Positions 37,067 through 48,162 are shown, counted from the stretch's first letter. The stretch: DNA of 64,000 nt from Trypanosoma brucei gambiense DAL972 (GCF_000210295.1 NC_026743.1:496001-560000); one strand, 5' to 3'. Notes: generated from the letters alone by a model not told the origin. A program made the numbers and translations.

Positions 37067-39421
37067 ATGAGTTCACGGGAGCCAACAGCAGCGAATGTGG
37101 AGGCGACTGAAGTGTGTGTGGTTGTGAGCCACGCCGCAAGGAAATTTCAGATTACGCTACCGGCTGCCACGGCAACTGTGGGTGACATAAAAAATAGAAT
37201 AGAGCAAAGCACTGGAGTGCCAGTGGAAAGGCAACGACTTTTGTTTGGTGCGCATACCCTTAAACAATACCGAAACGGGGATATTGAAAATGTGAGACTT
37301 ATTGATATCGTTGTGAAACCTAGTGGTCGTGCCAATGAAAAAGGGATCAAAGCACCCGCCGGCACCAACGACAATCCAAAGGAGGGAAGGGATGACAACA
37401 GCAGTAGCGGCAATGGGACAGTAACTTTAACGTCGGGCTCCGTTATTACGCTGCCGGTGATGCTGCTAGGAACCGCAGCATCAGCCCCTCATGTTGATGA
37501 AGAGGTGACAGCTCAACTCCACCGGTTGGTTACAACTACGTTAGAGCATGACAGTCGATGGTTCCGATGCAGTTACGGCAAAGGATATGCGCGGCAAACC
37601 GCTTTTGTCTGTCGCACGTGTGTGGACAGTGGAGCTGCAGATCCCTCTCACGCCATTTGCTACGCCTGTGCAGAGGTGTGTCACATCGGTCATGACGTTG
37701 AGGAATGGGGCGTACGTTACTTCATGCGTTGTGACTGCTGTACCCCTGTTTGCTGGAGAGACATAAAGGTGAATGGAAGTAAGGAGGAGTGGGATAAAAA
37801 AGCTGTAAACGACCACAGTAGCGAAGGTAATAGGGGCCAAGGAGATGAGAACTCAAAAATGTCCCGGGGGGTGTTGCCCCTGATACGGAAAGCCGAAGAG
37901 ACGCGTCAGCTGAAGAGGTGCTGTTTTATATTAGACAGCGAGACAAGTGAACCTCCTGTCTCGAGAGAGGCTGTTCCACTAAACGGCAGAAACATTTACC
38001 CACGGTCCTCACATGCATGGTGTTTCTGCTGTTGTGAGGATGACTACCCACCGGATGGGACGAATGAGAGTGCAGGAGTTGTCTGTATGCTTTGTGCCAC
38101 ATGTTTCTGGAGTGCCCACATCACGCGTCTGCACACGGGCATGCTCAACCGCCTTCCCTGCCACGGGAATTTGGTGGAGGGTGATGTGGTGGCTTTCTAC
38201 TGCGAAACGTGTAAAGGTGTTGTTTGTGGACCGTGTCGCCTTCGCTGCCACGCCGACCACGAAGTGCAAAAGGACGTAGTGGTCGCGCCATACGAACAAC
38301 ACGGAAAGGGAGCTGTCGCAAATTCAGGAGACCACACATTTAAATGTGAGTGTGGCTGTTTTTCCAGTGATAAAAGTGCTGGTGATGACGGGCTTAATGA
38401 TAGAAATGCCTCACTGTTGCCACCAAATACAGCAGTGGACATTATGAACAGCGACTCACTCATTGGATTCATATGTGCATACTGCATGCAGGAACATCCA
38501 TGGCTTGCGGACAGGGATTATCGTTACTGCTACGGCGGGAAATTGCCGGACCCCGTGCCAAAGGAACAACACAAACCAATAGTTTCGTGTAACTTTCCTC
38601 CTGACGCTGAGTGCCCAGACGACAGGTACCCTTTTCATGGTATGCTTTTCTCCGTTGATGCATTCACAGAGAAGATGACTTGCAAATGCGCGCCGTGTCG
38701 TCAAGCATATGAGCGGTTTGCTCCTCGTACAACCACCACCGCCCAAGACGAGATGGCGGTGGAGCTCCATGAAGCTTGCGACCACTGCGGTCGGAACATA
38801 CGTGACGAAAACGCATTTATGTGCCAAACTTGCGAGTTATGTTGTGGAAAGGCGTTCTTTGTTTGCCGCCGCTGCAACTCACTTCGGCTTGGTTTGAGCC
38901 TGCCTACCCCGAGCAGTACAAACGATGAGTCGGTGCACGGGAATACGCAGGAGGGTAACACTGTCTCATCTACCGAACAAGAGGATGAACCCGCATCGTG
39001 GGACCATCCTTCAGATCACGTATTTCTTGAGGACACATGCGAGAACCTCTTTAACCTTTGCGGAATGTGTGTCGCACATCACCTTGGGCCGCAAGCGGAG
39101 GATCTTTCATCTATGGACGCAGAATCCATAGCTGGTACTGTCATGACGGTGTTGCAGCGTACGTTTGGTGAGGCCCCTCTCACATTCGATCCAAAGGACA
39201 TTGCTCAACACCACCAGTTGCTGCAGCAACAGAAAAAGAAACCAAATGCCAGCGCAAACACCCAGTCTTCATCCAATGAACGTACAGGACCGCGTGTATC
39301 ACCAGCATCGATAGCGAAGGGATGTAAACGTCCACGTATTGAAGAAAGTGAGGATGATAGCGACGTTCGCAACGGTGTGAGTAGCGGCAGTGGTGCGCAT
39401 GACGGCGACGATCAAATTTAG
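37067..39421 (+). CDS. Ubiquitin-like plus UBR-box zinc-finger protein (UBR7-like)
   Basis: A 784-residue protein. Residues about 15-84 read as a ubiquitin-like domain (V-G-D-I-K-N-R-I, R-Q-R-L-L-F-G). Residues about 161-226 form a UBR box: W-F-R-C, F-V-C-R-T-C, I-C-Y-A-C-A-E-V-C-H-x2-H, M-R-C-D-C-C. This is the finger that reads N-degrons. Three more Cys/His clusters follow at about 316-410, 467-480 (C-A-Y-C-x4-H-P-W-L) and 571-605 (C-D-H-C-G-R-N-I), suggesting PHD- or RING-type fingers as in UBR7. A K-R-P-R and acidic C-terminus suggests a nuclear location. I see no certain RING, so E3 activity is unproven. The ATG at 37067 is just upstream of the Ubl domain. Confidence 0.72.
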   Translation: MSSREPTAANVEATEVCVVVSHAARKFQITLPAATATVGDIKNRIEQSTGVPVERQRLLFGAHTLKQYRNGDIENVRLIDIVVKPSGRANEKGIKAPAGTNDNPKEGRDDNSSSGNGTVTLTSGSVITLPVMLLGTAASAPHVDEEVTAQLHRLVTTTLEHDSRWFRCSYGKGYARQTAFVCRTCVDSGAADPSHAICYACAEVCHIGHDVEEWGVRYFMRCDCCTPVCWRDIKVNGSKEEWDKKAVNDHSSEGNRGQGDENSKMSRGVLPLIRKAEETRQLKRCCFILDSETSEPPVSREAVPLNGRNIYPRSSHAWCFCCCEDDYPPDGTNESAGVVCMLCATCFWSAHITRLHTGMLNRLPCHGNLVEGDVVAFYCETCKGVVCGPCRLRCHADHEVQKDVVVAPYEQHGKGAVANSGDHTFKCECGCFSSDKSAGDDGLNDRNASLLPPNTAVDIMNSDSLIGFICAYCMQEHPWLADRDYRYCYGGKLPDPVPKEQHKPIVSCNFPPDAECPDDRYPFHGMLFSVDAFTEKMTCKCAPCRQAYERFAPRTTTTAQDEMAVELHEACDHCGRNIRDENAFMCQTCELCCGKAFFVCRRCNSLRLGLSLPTPSSTNDESVHGNTQEGNTVSSTEQEDEPASWDHPSDHVFLEDTCENLFNLCGMCVAHHLGPQAEDLSSMDAESIAGTVMTVLQRTFGEAPLTFDPKDIAQHHQLLQQQKKKPNASANTQSSSNERTGPRVSPASIAKGCKRPRIEESEDDSDVRNGVSSGSGAHDGDDQI

Positions 39422-40194
39422 CGCTGCGCGTGGGTATGCTTTTCAGGTGATGAGCCATTAATTTCTTTTTTCGTATCTGGATTCTATCGGATGCTCAAAC
39501 TCCTCTTCTAACGAAGGGAGCGGCCGAAAGTTGATGGGTAGTGGAAAACCTTATTATATTAAGATATTATCATCTTCAGTTTCTAACTCTCTACCCCTTT
39601 TAAGCATCGACATTACGGTGGGATCGTGTGTGTGTGTGTGTATGTGGTGTTGTTCGTTGTTCGGCAGATCCTCCCCCAGCTTATGCTGTCAAATAAAACT
39701 GCCCAATTACCCACCGTTGCTCCCCCTTCCCCCTTCCCTGTAGCTTTGCCTGTATCTGTGACTGTAAGTGACCTGCCAACATTTGTTGTTTCCTTAATCT
39801 CTTCCTCTCCCTCTTTTTATCTGTTTGTCCTTTAGGTTCAACACTGAGGCTCACCAGGCGAGTTTCACCGAAGTCGGCTAAACATCGTTAACAATCGCAA
39901 CCGTCTGCGCGTAGACGCATAGGTGGACGGAAGAGTAGTACACTAAGGAGAAAATAGGGGGAGTTAGGCGCAGTAAAGGTGTTGAGCATTACAAAACTTT
40001 TCTTTCCTTAAGATTTCCCTCAAATTTCTTTGATCTGAGGAACCAGTGCATTGAATCACTCATTTTGTAAGGAGAGAAAAAAAGAAAAAGAAAACCCGGA
40101 CACATACGGAGGTAAGTGCAAAGATCGTCACAAGAACCTTCGTAAAGCAGAAAGGGGGAGCGTGCCGGGACAGAAATTAACCAAGTGGGAACAA
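39422..40194 (+). other. Intergenic region UBR protein-VPS35
   Basis: 773 nt with a TG run at about 39627-39641 and C/T-rich DNA at 39718-39835. A tract of T/C at about 39998-40032 with AG near 40038 is a likely VPS35 acceptor. The VPS35 frame is open upstream of 40195 but has no ATG. Confidence 0.55.
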
Positions 40195-42996
40195 ATGTAC
40201 GGCCATGTTGTGGTGGAGGAGCCACCAGCAGTTTTATCCCTTCAGGGACCACTTCTTACACCACAGCAGGAGCAGGAGAAATGGCTCTGTGATTCGCTTG
40301 AGACGGTGAAGGAGGTTGAAGCCGAAATGAAACTGTACATCCGCCGCCGAGAGCAGCGTAACGTGTGGAACGCAGCAGCGAAAATGTTAGCGGAGATGCG
40401 AACCGATGTTCTAGCTCCACAGTATTATTATGAGCTTTACTTGAAGGTATTCGACGTACTACAGGTTCTACATCAGTTTGTGGAAGATGAATATCGAGAG
40501 GGGTGCTCGCTGGAGGAGATGTATGATGTGGTGCAGCACACGGGGAGTATTGTCCCACGTTTGTATCTGCTGATCACCGTTGGGTCGGTGGCCATCAAGT
40601 CAGGGGAACAACCGGCTGTTGAAATAATGCGCGATTTGGTGGAAATGTGCAAAGGCGTACAGCACCCCACGCGCGGGATGTTCCTTCGCCACTATTTGCT
40701 AACCGTGACGAAGAACAGACTACCAGGTGAAGGCGGTTACGCAGGTTCTAAGTCCACAGAGGGCGGAGGCGGGACGGTAGATGAAACGATTGAGCTGCTT
40801 CTGCAAAACTTCAAAGAAATGAACTGGCTGTGGATCCGCATGGATCTAAAGGGGCAACAACGTACTGGGGACCAGCAGCGAACACAACAGCGGGCGCGCA
40901 GGGATCGAAAGGAGTTGTGTGTACTCGTTGGCATGAACATTGTGCGTCTCGCTCAGCTTGACGGTGTGGAGCGCGAAACTTATCAAACCTCCATACTTCC
41001 GCGTCTCCTTCAAATAATTGTGGGTTATCGTGAGTCACTTGCGCAACAGTACCTTTTTGAGGTGGTTGTGCAGGTGTTTCCTGACGAGTTCCATCTGTTC
41101 AGTCTTGAACAGTTACTCGCTGCTCTGGGGCAGCTTCAGTCCAAGGTGGATGTAAGTGCCATACTTTCTGCGCTATTGCAACGGTTGGGAAAGTATGCTG
41201 AGTTGATGAATGAGGGAGTGGCGGAAGCCGGGAGCAGTACCGAGAAGGAACTGTTGATGACGATGTTTGATACAGTGAAAACTCGTCTTGACGACATGGC
41301 AGATGCTACCAAGACCGCTCTCCAAGTCCTGCACGGCGGCGACGTAAATACCCAAGGGAAGGATGGGGTAGAGGGCGTCTCCATTCTTTCCGGCAAGAGC
41401 AAGCATCCATACATGTTAACTTTCTTTTCGTACATTAAGTCAATGTACAGTTTGGCTGAACTTGCGCTCAAAGTAAACCCCGCTACGGCTCCACAAAATA
41501 TTGGGCTTATTTTCACGGGCATTGCGAACCGTTTGCCTCCCGCACTTGAACAAAACATAATGCTTGGGGTGGGCCGTCTCATTATCCGCGTGATAGAGTG
41601 CCTGAAAGATCCTAGCGTGGTGCTGGACCTTGAGGGCATTGATGTGTTGGTACAACCTCTGTGCGCCTCCACACGTCGCTCCATCGCTCTTGCACTCTGT
41701 ACAGCATGCTTGCATTCCCCCTCGTATCGAATTTCTACCATCAAGTTGGCTGCGCGGCTGTTTGAACTTATTGCGCCACTCGTATACGACGAAGGCGATG
41801 TTGCGGGGGGAAGCAACCAGCCTGAAAAACCTGTCCAGGAGGGTACAACTTTTACCGGTGAAACTCAAATCGACGAGAAGAGTGCGGAGGAACAACAGCT
41901 TGTCTGTCGTGTGCTTCATTTACTACAGTGTGACGATGTAGGGATTCAAGCGAAGATAATGAACGGTGTGAGGAAACAACTGACAAAAGGTGGGCCGCAG
42001 CGGATTGTAGCCACTTTGCCGACGCTTTTGTCCATGTATATGCAGTTGGCACTGCGCGTCATGAAAGGGGCCACGGTGACGCTAGATCCCGACACAGCAG
42101 AAGCAGGGGAGGAGGAGAGAGGGAGTGGTGGGGAGGGGAAACCGACCGAAAACGTAGAAAAAACAAAATCCGTTACCACTTTTGACATGGAGGAGGCTAG
42201 GGCTCTGTGTTCTAAGATATTCCATTTTGTTCATTCTGGTGATGGCAAGGGTGTATTGGAGGTACTCGCGGGTGAGGCCCCACAGCAAGCATTCTACCTC
42301 TACCTTTCTAGTGCTGCCACGGCAGACGTATGTGAGCTTTCCGAGGTGATCTACGAACATTTTGTGAGTGCGTTTCAAATATATGAACAATCCGGTGTTG
42401 ACATGAGCGAGCAAATTGCAATGGTCGGGTACGCCGTGGCGCAACTGCATGCCTTACACTCGCTGCCAGAGGAAACATATGAGCTTTTGGCTACCAAGGT
42501 GTGCCAATATTCTTCCAAGCTGTTGCGTAAGAGTGATCAGAGCCGCCTTGTAGCTCTTTGTGCACATCTCTTCTGGAAAAAAGACCTTTCACAGGACAGT
42601 AATAATCGCATTGTGGAATGCCTACAGCGAGCACTGAAGATTGCTAACCATGTGGCTTCTCAACAACCAAAGCAGCAACAGCAACTGTTCGTAGAGTTGC
42701 TTAACCTTTTCCTACACTACTATGCTGGACGTGCCCCTGGTGTCACCGCTCGGCACGTCACCAGTCTTCTTGATCTCGCACAGGACTCTCTCACCAAGCT
42801 TAAGCAACAAGACGATGATGAAGATAACGAGAATGAAGATGAAAAGGACAGGAGTGTCAAGGGGGAGACTAGTGAAGAGGTGCAGCGGTACTACGACAAC
42901 ACAATTCAGTACATTCGTACACGGCAGGAAGTCGATGAGCGGTGGAAGGAAATTGGCATGACAGAGGGAGAAGGCGAAGCCGCTGATAATGAGTAG
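40195..42996 (+). CDS. VPS35: VPS35 retromer core subunit
   Basis: A 933-residue alpha-solenoid protein, the scaffold of the retromer complex (with VPS26 and VPS29) that recycles cargo from endosomes. The N-terminal half matches VPS35 closely: Q-E-K-W-L near residue 25, M-L-A-E-M-R-T-D-V-L-A-P-Q-Y-Y-Y-E-L-Y-L, and above all I-V-P-R-L-Y-L-L-I-T-V-G and L-V-E-M-C-K-G-V-Q-H-P-T-R-G-M-F-L-R. Acidic, Gly-rich linkers occur near residues 555-575 and 640-660, and the C-terminus is acidic. The length is slightly above human VPS35 (796). ATG 40195 is the first in frame; the conserved region begins about 25 residues later. Confidence 0.95.
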   Translation: MYGHVVVEEPPAVLSLQGPLLTPQQEQEKWLCDSLETVKEVEAEMKLYIRRREQRNVWNAAAKMLAEMRTDVLAPQYYYELYLKVFDVLQVLHQFVEDEYREGCSLEEMYDVVQHTGSIVPRLYLLITVGSVAIKSGEQPAVEIMRDLVEMCKGVQHPTRGMFLRHYLLTVTKNRLPGEGGYAGSKSTEGGGGTVDETIELLLQNFKEMNWLWIRMDLKGQQRTGDQQRTQQRARRDRKELCVLVGMNIVRLAQLDGVERETYQTSILPRLLQIIVGYRESLAQQYLFEVVVQVFPDEFHLFSLEQLLAALGQLQSKVDVSAILSALLQRLGKYAELMNEGVAEAGSSTEKELLMTMFDTVKTRLDDMADATKTALQVLHGGDVNTQGKDGVEGVSILSGKSKHPYMLTFFSYIKSMYSLAELALKVNPATAPQNIGLIFTGIANRLPPALEQNIMLGVGRLIIRVIECLKDPSVVLDLEGIDVLVQPLCASTRRSIALALCTACLHSPSYRISTIKLAARLFELIAPLVYDEGDVAGGSNQPEKPVQEGTTFTGETQIDEKSAEEQQLVCRVLHLLQCDDVGIQAKIMNGVRKQLTKGGPQRIVATLPTLLSMYMQLALRVMKGATVTLDPDTAEAGEEERGSGGEGKPTENVEKTKSVTTFDMEEARALCSKIFHFVHSGDGKGVLEVLAGEAPQQAFYLYLSSAATADVCELSEVIYEHFVSAFQIYEQSGVDMSEQIAMVGYAVAQLHALHSLPEETYELLATKVCQYSSKLLRKSDQSRLVALCAHLFWKKDLSQDSNNRIVECLQRALKIANHVASQQPKQQQQLFVELLNLFLHYYAGRAPGVTARHVTSLLDLAQDSLTKLKQQDDDEDNENEDEKDRSVKGETSEEVQRYYDNTIQYIRTRQEVDERWKEIGMTEGEGEAADNE

Positions 42997-44576
42997 TTAC
43001 AGTGGAGACACATATTCATCCACCTCAGTGGGTGACTGCTGGGCATTGTGAAGGGGGAGTATTCCTGGAGGAGGAGGAAGGAGAAAGAAGGGAGAAATTT
43101 TGTAACGTGCACACGACCTGATTTTGTGCTTTCTTCGCAGTTGGCGAGGATTTCTTGCTTATTACGTGTATCCTTAGTGGCAGTAAGTAGTGAAACTAAC
43201 CGTAGCCTCTCTGCCAGCTTTTGCTTTAAAACTTTGTGCGGGAGTGCAACTTTTATCATCACTTAACCAGTGGTCTACCCGTTGAATTTTTTCGGTAGTA
43301 TTTTTTCTTTCGGTCATTTATTCGGCATCTGTCAATACTGAAAGAAAGGTAAGCCCTCGTGAATAGCATGGACCCCATGCGTCCGTGTGCGTGATTTTGT
43401 CACACACAACTAGTTTTTATTGACACCAATCAGCAATAACGTCTGTCATTCCTCATGCATGACCGCGAGCATCAAGGTGATACCTTCTGTATATGCAAAT
43501 GACAACCCTGTCACGATTCTAAGTTGTTTTGCAACCGCCAACGTTCCTCCCTTCAGGCCGAAAAAAACACTTACATTGTTAACTTGGAACTTCACCACCC
43601 TTTCAGTGTGCTCTTGGATGGGGCAAAGTAGTGGCTCGATATCGCAACGATTGCAGTTTCTTCCCCCTCCCCCCCCAGAAACGGCTGTAACCGGACACTA
43701 CAACATCGTGTTAAGCAAATTCCTCTTTGTAGAGGGCGATAAAAGATGCAGCGCAGCAGCGACCAATAGGAAATGGAGGTTGGTTTATAGTAATTGAAGG
43801 CATTGCAGTTGCTTGTACCGCAGAATATTTAAACACACGGGCGAATGCATGCAACCACTTACAGCTGTGTGGGGTATCACAAGGAGTGGAACAAAATAAC
43901 GGGACTTTTGGAAGCTTGCAGAGCCGCTTTAATCTGCATCAGCCAGGCCAACACTGGAACCGCAATTACGTGCCCAATAAGCGATCACATTGAACAATGT
44001 CAGTATGCGAACTGGAGTGAAGAAGGCGGTGCCTGCAGAAATGAACTTGAAGGTTGGCGCTTCATTGAACGAAAGGGGCAACACCACGAAGAATGTTGGT
44101 AACTGAACATTTTCATTCAACCATGGAATTCTGAAGCATTTTTTTTTTTGAACTTTAGCGCTCCACTGGGCATGACAAGCCACTGTGACGCGTTCCGTGT
44201 GCGGAACATAATAATGCATTTAACTCTGATTGAACAGTGTGGTACGTATAATATCTGCTAGTTCAGTTGCTGTCAGAGCCCACGTGAAGAGCCGAGCGCT
44301 GACTCCCAGCGCACACAACTTCATATTGTGATGAATGCCATCCTTTCATTATTTCCAGTTGTAAGTAGTGATGTGTAAAATATTTCTTCATGTTCCTTTT
44401 GTCGTTCGTACCTTTGCGTCCACTTTTTTATCTCTTCTTAGTTTTCATACCTGATACGTATCTTCCGGTGGTGCTCCCTATAGAAAGCGGGTCTATATAC
44501 GTGTTGTCACAGAAAAAAAAAAGTGAGATAAAGACAAAAAGCGTGTTTTGTCTATTTTATAAGAGGTGGACTGACA
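42997..44576 (+). other. Intergenic region (1.6 kb) VPS35-coiled-coil, with coding-like stretch
   Basis: Unlike the other spacers, about 43430-44110 has balanced base composition and varied codons. It holds two open frames: 43459-43797 (112 codons from ATG) and 43845-44102 (85 codons). They are in different frames, and neither product is recognised. They may be a decayed gene, two small genes, or chance frames in the 3' UTR of VPS35. The final 200 nt are T-rich, then A-rich, before the next ATG. Confidence 0.45.
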
Positions 44577-46100
44577 ATGGAATCGCTTATAAAAAACATA
44601 CAGAGTGACCTGGACTTGGTGCGTGGTGCCCTTGCACGGGCAGCTTTTAACCAAAACCCGACATCGGCATCGAAGGAAGGCATTGGCGGGGAATCTCAAG
44701 AAGATGCGAAAAGTCGTCAGCGATCACCGCAGCGTGGAGGAGACACGGTTTTGGTCCAACCTGTGGATGACAGGGAACCGGAGGCATTAGCTGTCGCATC
44801 TGCTGCTGAGTTGAGTGCGCTTCGTGAGCAGGTCGCCGCGCTCTCTGCGGTAGAACTGCAGCGTTCGAATCTGGAGGCACAGCTTGCTGCAAGGGATGCC
44901 GCACTTCGACATTATACTCAATCTCACCTAGCCTTATCGACGAAAGAGCAAAAGCAGCGGCGCGAACTTGAACAAACTGCGAGTACACTAAAGGAGGCGG
45001 AAGCGGAGTTAGTCATGTGGCGTGAACGGCATCAGCGGCTCCAACGTGAAGTGCAGGTGCTTCAGCACGAGTTGGAGGCTCTAGCGGCACAGTGCGATCG
45101 ACTCCAGTCTTCTGTGCTAGAGCTGCGCGAACTTTCGCGACGAGCCATCGATGATAACAACGCACTGCGGAAAGAAAAGCGGGAACTGCGGGAGGAGTGT
45201 GAAACGCTACAGAGCGTTCGTGCAGCACTCAATGATTCTGTCGCTCGTGAAGAGGCATTGACTCAGGAATTACAAGCCTTGCGTGACGCAAGTACGGAGT
45301 CGGAAGCGTACTTCAAGGCAGCGGTTGCTGAGGTGGAGGCACGACGGCAGTACTGGGCTGCTGTGCAAGGTCAGCACGAATCCCTTCTAGAGGCTCTTGC
45401 ATTGACGCAGAAAACAGCCCAGATGTGGGAAGATCGTTTTGCATCGGAATGTACGCCAAAGGTTTTTGGAGTCAATGAGGTTCCCGCAGACCTTCCTGTC
45501 GATGATTTTGAACGCCCAAAAGAGGAACTACTCATCTCCACAACCGAGGATGGCGGAAGCCAGAGAGAAGTTAATGAAGGGGGTGGCGAGGCAGTGGATA
45601 GGGAAAGTGCTTCTTTAGTTGCAGCCCTTGAAGCCAAGGTTGTTGACTTGGCTTTACACCTGCAAGAGCAACGTGCGGAGGCGGAGGCGGCGAAGGATGC
45701 TTACAACACCCTTGCCGCTGTGGTTGAGCGTGAGTCTTGTGATTTACTTGAGCTCCGCCGTAAGCTAGCAGCACAGCGCCCCGAGTGCATGAACCTCATA
45801 GATACGAACACTCGCCTGCAGGCTGCACTATTGGCACGTGAAAGTTATGTGGAGGCACTGCAGGACTTTGTTGTAGCGATTCTTGACGACCTAACGGGGT
45901 TGACCTTTCACTGCTACGAGTTGGAAGTGCATTTAGCAATTTCGAGCGCAGCGACGCCCGTAACAGTTAGTGGTGATGGACGGGAGCCGGTTGCACGCCG
46001 TTCCACAGCCCTTAATTTAATTCAGAGCAAACAACAGAGATGCCAGGAATCATGGCGTATAACCGTACCGCGTGGTAAACGGGGTAGTAAAGGGATATGA
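44577..46100 (+). CDS. Hypothetical coiled-coil protein
   Basis: A 507-residue protein I cannot assign. Residues about 75-290 are almost uninterrupted heptad-type helix, rich in Glu, Gln, Leu, Arg and Ala. A second coiled segment covers about 335-400, and a shorter helical part about 410-470 precedes a basic C-terminus. The N-terminal 75 residues are Ser/Gln-rich. There are no membrane segments, Cys motifs or nucleotide-binding loops. Such proteins in trypanosomes are often cytoskeletal or flagellar, but nothing in the sequence proves that. ATG 44577 follows an A-rich leader and begins M-E-S-L-I-K. Confidence 0.72.
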   Translation: MESLIKNIQSDLDLVRGALARAAFNQNPTSASKEGIGGESQEDAKSRQRSPQRGGDTVLVQPVDDREPEALAVASAAELSALREQVAALSAVELQRSNLEAQLAARDAALRHYTQSHLALSTKEQKQRRELEQTASTLKEAEAELVMWRERHQRLQREVQVLQHELEALAAQCDRLQSSVLELRELSRRAIDDNNALRKEKRELREECETLQSVRAALNDSVAREEALTQELQALRDASTESEAYFKAAVAEVEARRQYWAAVQGQHESLLEALALTQKTAQMWEDRFASECTPKVFGVNEVPADLPVDDFERPKEELLISTTEDGGSQREVNEGGGEAVDRESASLVAALEAKVVDLALHLQEQRAEAEAAKDAYNTLAAVVERESCDLLELRRKLAAQRPECMNLIDTNTRLQAALLARESYVEALQDFVVAILDDLTGLTFHCYELEVHLAISSAATPVTVSGDGREPVARRSTALNLIQSKQQRCQESWRITVPRGKRGSKGI

Positions 46101-46886
46101 TCAGGGTATTATTTTGCTGTGGACTTTTTTTTTTCAAAAAAAAACAAAACACACTCTGTCTTTTTTTGTCTTTTTTTCTCTCTCGTTTTTCCCCTCTTAA
46201 TTCTGCTTCAGTTTTATGGGTACGTGCGGGTGTGTTATTATACCGCATAAATGTTACAGATTAGTTTCGTGCATATCCTCTACGTTGCAATTTTTCACTT
46301 TAGTTTGAATATTCACTTTCGTTTTTACTTTGTTGGTTTCCCTTATTCTCATGTCTTTTTTTTAAATCTTCCCTTTTCACTCAATATTTAACACATACGC
46401 ATGCAAACATTTATGGGATCAACATTGGAAACTGCTTTATTTTATTTTGTTTTCTTTTTCGTTCTGGCGACCAGCTTCGTGATGAAACAGCGGGAGGCTC
46501 ATTAACTTTTCTTGACTCTGAAACTACTGTCCTTTGGCTGGATGATTTCAGGATGTACTGTGTTTGTGCATGAGTGAACTGCCACCGATTAAAAGTAAGT
46601 GTTTTCATTTCTATTTTCTACACTGCCTTCTTCCCCCTGAGTGCTTCCGTTACTTTTTGCATAAGTCTGTTACTGGTTTTACAGCGGCTGGAGAGAACTG
46701 TGTGTTTTTTCCACTTATTTGACTGGCGCACCGCTACACACTACTGATTCATCGAATAACACTGCACGCAACGTTGCACATTAAGTTCGTACTTTTTTTT
46801 TTTTGTTTTGGTTTGTACGAAGTATACCAGAAGGAGGGGAAAACCTGCGTTACGTCTCTACGGCTAAGGCAAAAGCAATTAGCGAC
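46101..46886 (+). other. Intergenic region coiled-coil-DnaJ
   Basis: 786 nt, T-rich with several T runs, including about 46790-46804 before the DnaJ leader. No gene visible. Confidence 0.55.
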
Positions 46887-48137
46887 ATGGTCAAGGAAAC
46901 AGAGTACTACGAGCTGCTTGGCGTAGCGGTTGATGCTACTGAAAATGACATCAAACGCGCTTATCGGCGGTTGGCCCTGCGATACCATCCTGACAAAAAC
47001 CCTGACAACGCAGAGGCTGCGGAGATGTTCAAACAGATTAGTCACGCCTATGAAGTTCTCAGTGATGAGGATAAGAGAAAACTGTACGACCAGCACGGGA
47101 AAGATGGACTTAGTGGTGGCGGTGATGAGGGTGAATTTGACGCATCGGATATCTTCTCCATGTTCTTCGGTGGTGGGCGGCGACAACGTGGCGAGCGTAA
47201 ACCAAGGGATCTCGTACACGAACTGGCGGTATCGCTAGAAGATATGTACAATGGGCGTGTGAAGCGTGTTGCAGTCACGCGTGACAGGTTATGTAGCCAA
47301 TGCGATGGGAGTGGTGTGCGCCCTGGGGCTCAACAGCAAATGTGTGAGGCATGCAATGGCCAAGGCATACAAGTGCTTGTGCAGCACATAATTCCCGGTG
47401 TTCGCCAGCAGGTGCAGTTAACATGCCAAAACTGTGGGGGCTGCGGCAAGTATGTGAGGGAGAGCGACGTTTGCCAGCGCTGCCATGGGAAGCAAATGGT
47501 AAGGGATGAAAAAGTTTTGGAGGTACCAATCGAGCGGGGTATGAAGGCGGATGATGCGATACGTTTTGAAGGCGAGGGAGATGAAGTGCTGGGGGTGCGA
47601 CTAAAGGGAGATGTGCTCATCATTCTAGCGGAAAAGCCACATGACGTATTCCGTCGAGTAGGAGATCATCTCATCATGAACTATCGCATCACTTTACAGG
47701 AAGCTCTCTGTGGCTTTGAGCTCCCGGTACAGCACTTAGACAAACGAATGCTGCTGATAAAGATCCCAGCTGGGCAAGTGATTGACCCGGAGGCAGGTTG
47801 GGTGGTCCATCGCGAAGGTATGCCGCTGCCGAACACGAGCGGAATCGAGCGAGGTAACCTCATCATCCACTTCGAGGTGGAGTACCCGACGAAGTTAAGC
47901 TCACGGCAGATTGATCTGATCGCGGACGCCTTTCACGTATCTGAAGGGTTCCCCCACGTGGGAGGGCAGAAAGTTGTGCTTCGGGATGAGACCGCACGAC
48001 GGCAGAGAAGGAATACGGCATCGGCCAGGCAGGCGCAACAGCGGCGTTCCAGGGATACTCGCGGCTTTGACAACCCGGATGTCTTCGGTATGGGATTCGG
48101 TGGAGGTCAAACAGCACATCAGTGTACTCAACAGTAG
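46887..48137 (+). CDS. Type I DnaJ (Hsp40) co-chaperone with C-terminal CaaX box
   Basis: A 416-residue type I J-protein of the DNAJA/Ydj1 class, which delivers clients to Hsp70 and stimulates its ATPase. The J domain is at 1-70, with H34-P35-D36. A short Gly/Phe region (about 75-100) leads to the zinc domain with four C-x2-C pairs (C136/C139, C153/C156, C180/C183, C196/C199), then the two beta-barrel client domains. The protein ends C-T-Q-Q, a CaaX motif of the Gln-ending type recognised by farnesyltransferase, so it is probably lipid-anchored like yeast Ydj1. ATG 46887 starts two residues before the J domain; upstream in-frame codons lack an ATG. Confidence 0.93.
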   Translation: MVKETEYYELLGVAVDATENDIKRAYRRLALRYHPDKNPDNAEAAEMFKQISHAYEVLSDEDKRKLYDQHGKDGLSGGGDEGEFDASDIFSMFFGGGRRQRGERKPRDLVHELAVSLEDMYNGRVKRVAVTRDRLCSQCDGSGVRPGAQQQMCEACNGQGIQVLVQHIIPGVRQQVQLTCQNCGGCGKYVRESDVCQRCHGKQMVRDEKVLEVPIERGMKADDAIRFEGEGDEVLGVRLKGDVLIILAEKPHDVFRRVGDHLIMNYRITLQEALCGFELPVQHLDKRMLLIKIPAGQVIDPEAGWVVHREGMPLPNTSGIERGNLIIHFEVEYPTKLSSRQIDLIADAFHVSEGFPHVGGQKVVLRDETARRQRRNTASARQAQQRRSRDTRGFDNPDVFGMGFGGGQTAHQCTQQ

Positions 48138-48162
48138 GCCAGGGAGAGGGACAGAGAGTTTT

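Noticed and set aside
41136..41816. 226-codon minus-strand open frame
   Set aside because: Opposite strand of VPS35, whose plus-strand product matches the family throughout.
44310..44345. C/D-box-like TGATGA as a snoRNA
   Set aside because: No D box (CTGA) at a suitable distance downstream and no closing stem.
43400..44350. ingi/RIME retrotransposon remnant
   Set aside because: No target-site duplication, A-rich tail, reverse-transcriptase motif or recognised 5' end was found; kept only as an unexplained coding-like stretch.
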